A stretch of DNA of 5,484 bases, from contig CAYLSV010000158.1 of assembly GCA_964386435.1 (NCBI GenBank), positions 1-5,484 of the forward strand. Reading direction: 5' to 3'. The position numbers and the translations under genes are program-made. The stretch comes from CAYLSV01 sp964386435. GTDB lineage: Bacteria > Planctomycetota > Phycisphaerae > Tepidisphaerales > Tepidisphaeraceae. This document shows, one piece after another, positions 5,199 to 5,484 of this stretch. The notes beneath the pieces are model-generated. The model did not search any database. It was not told the DNA's origin and was given only the letters and a program-made list of their open reading frames with translations. Position 1 is the first letter of the stretch, and each line of letters begins with the position of its first letter.

Positions 5199-5484
5199 AT
5201 GCCGCAGATTCAGTATCGAGAAGCTCTTCGTGACGCGATGACCGAGGAGATGGAGCGGGACGAGGACGTGTTCCTGCTGGGCGAGGAGGTCGCCGAATAC
5301 AACGGGGCGTACAAGGTCTCCGAGGGCATGCTCGACCAGTTCGGGCCGCGGCGAATCATCGACACGCCGATCTCCGAGGCCGGCTTCAGCGGCCTTGCCA
5401 TTGGGGCGGCCTGCATGGGGCTGCGGCCGATCGTGGAGTTCATGAGCTGGTCGTTCACGCTCGTCTGTGCCGACCAGATCATCA
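5199..5484 (+). CDS. pdhB: Pyruvate dehydrogenase E1 component subunit beta (partial, C-terminus off right edge)
   Basis: N-terminal 95 residues of the transketolase-like beta subunit, which completes the E1 active site with the alpha subunit and binds the E2 core. The sequence YREALRDAMTEEMERDEDVFLLGEEV is followed by NGAYKVSEGM (35-44), RRIIDTPISEAGFSGLAIGA (51-70) and LRPIVEFMSWSF (75-86), in the same order as bacterial and mitochondrial PDH E1 beta. Glu60 in TPISE is the equivalent of the glutamate that activates the thiamine cofactor. The ATG at 5199 sits where family members start. There is no clear Shine-Dalgarno, so coupling to the CPCC gene six nt upstream is plausible. All six visible Arg codons avoid CGC, unlike E1 alpha. 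Confidence 0.95.
   Translation, partial: MPQIQYREALRDAMTEEMERDEDVFLLGEEVAEYNGAYKVSEGMLDQFGPRRIIDTPISEAGFSGLAIGAACMGLRPIVEFMSWSFTLVCADQII

Noticed and set aside
3767..5206. Short flanking similarity (CTGACC then CCATGCC) at both ends of the inserted gene block, as a possible target-site duplication
   Set aside because: The shared bases are short and interrupted and include ordinary start-codon context; there is no transposase or inverted repeat. Chance is sufficient.

Overview
The window looks like a chromosomal stretch of a high-GC bacterium, most likely a member of the Planctomycetota (perhaps Pirellulales-like; the family level is a guess). The main pointers are an exported protease that begins with an LEPR-XLL-type N-terminal motif (LESLENRRLLSG), a sorting-like motif typical of large planctomycete surface proteins; small 'PFxPF' proteins of a kind I associate with planctomycete genomes; and an ECF-sigma-like promoter, fitting a phylum rich in ECF sigma factors. 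Not every gene has a clear Shine-Dalgarno site.

Left part, minus strand (1-2406). A kexin/furin-like S8 serine protease enters from the left edge; its N-terminal 297 residues are present, with the catalytic Asp and His but not the Ser. It starts at 892, behind a candidate ECF promoter at 949-976. A 33-bp near-perfect hairpin (1003-1035) separates it from a GT4-type glycosyltransferase (1054-2406), whose transcript it may terminate. Both genes are read leftward.

A 240-bp divergent intergenic region (2407-2646) separates the glycosyltransferase from the right-hand, plus-strand gene run and holds a plausible sigma70-type promoter.

Right part, plus strand (2647-5484). Pyruvate dehydrogenase E1 alpha is followed by five small genes and then by E1 beta, which runs off the right edge. 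The five are two short, apparently related PFxPF proteins, a DUF433 antitoxin-like protein, a DUF5615 PIN-like toxin candidate and a CPCC cysteine-rich zinc-ribbon-like protein. Spacing is extremely tight (17 nt, 1-nt overlap, 5 nt, 8 nt or a 4-nt overlap, 0 nt, 6 nt) with no visible terminator, so the E1 subunits and the small genes are probably one transcript. The E1 subunits form an alpha2beta2 thiamine-diphosphate enzyme that decarboxylates pyruvate and feeds the E2 lipoyl core. The small genes have no evident metabolic link to it, so the main curiosity is an accessory toxin-antitoxin-like cassette lodged between two subunit genes that are normally adjacent.

Several long open frames on the opposite strands of the glycosyltransferase and E1 alpha genes are composition artefacts. 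No tRNA, rRNA, CRISPR array or insertion sequence was seen.
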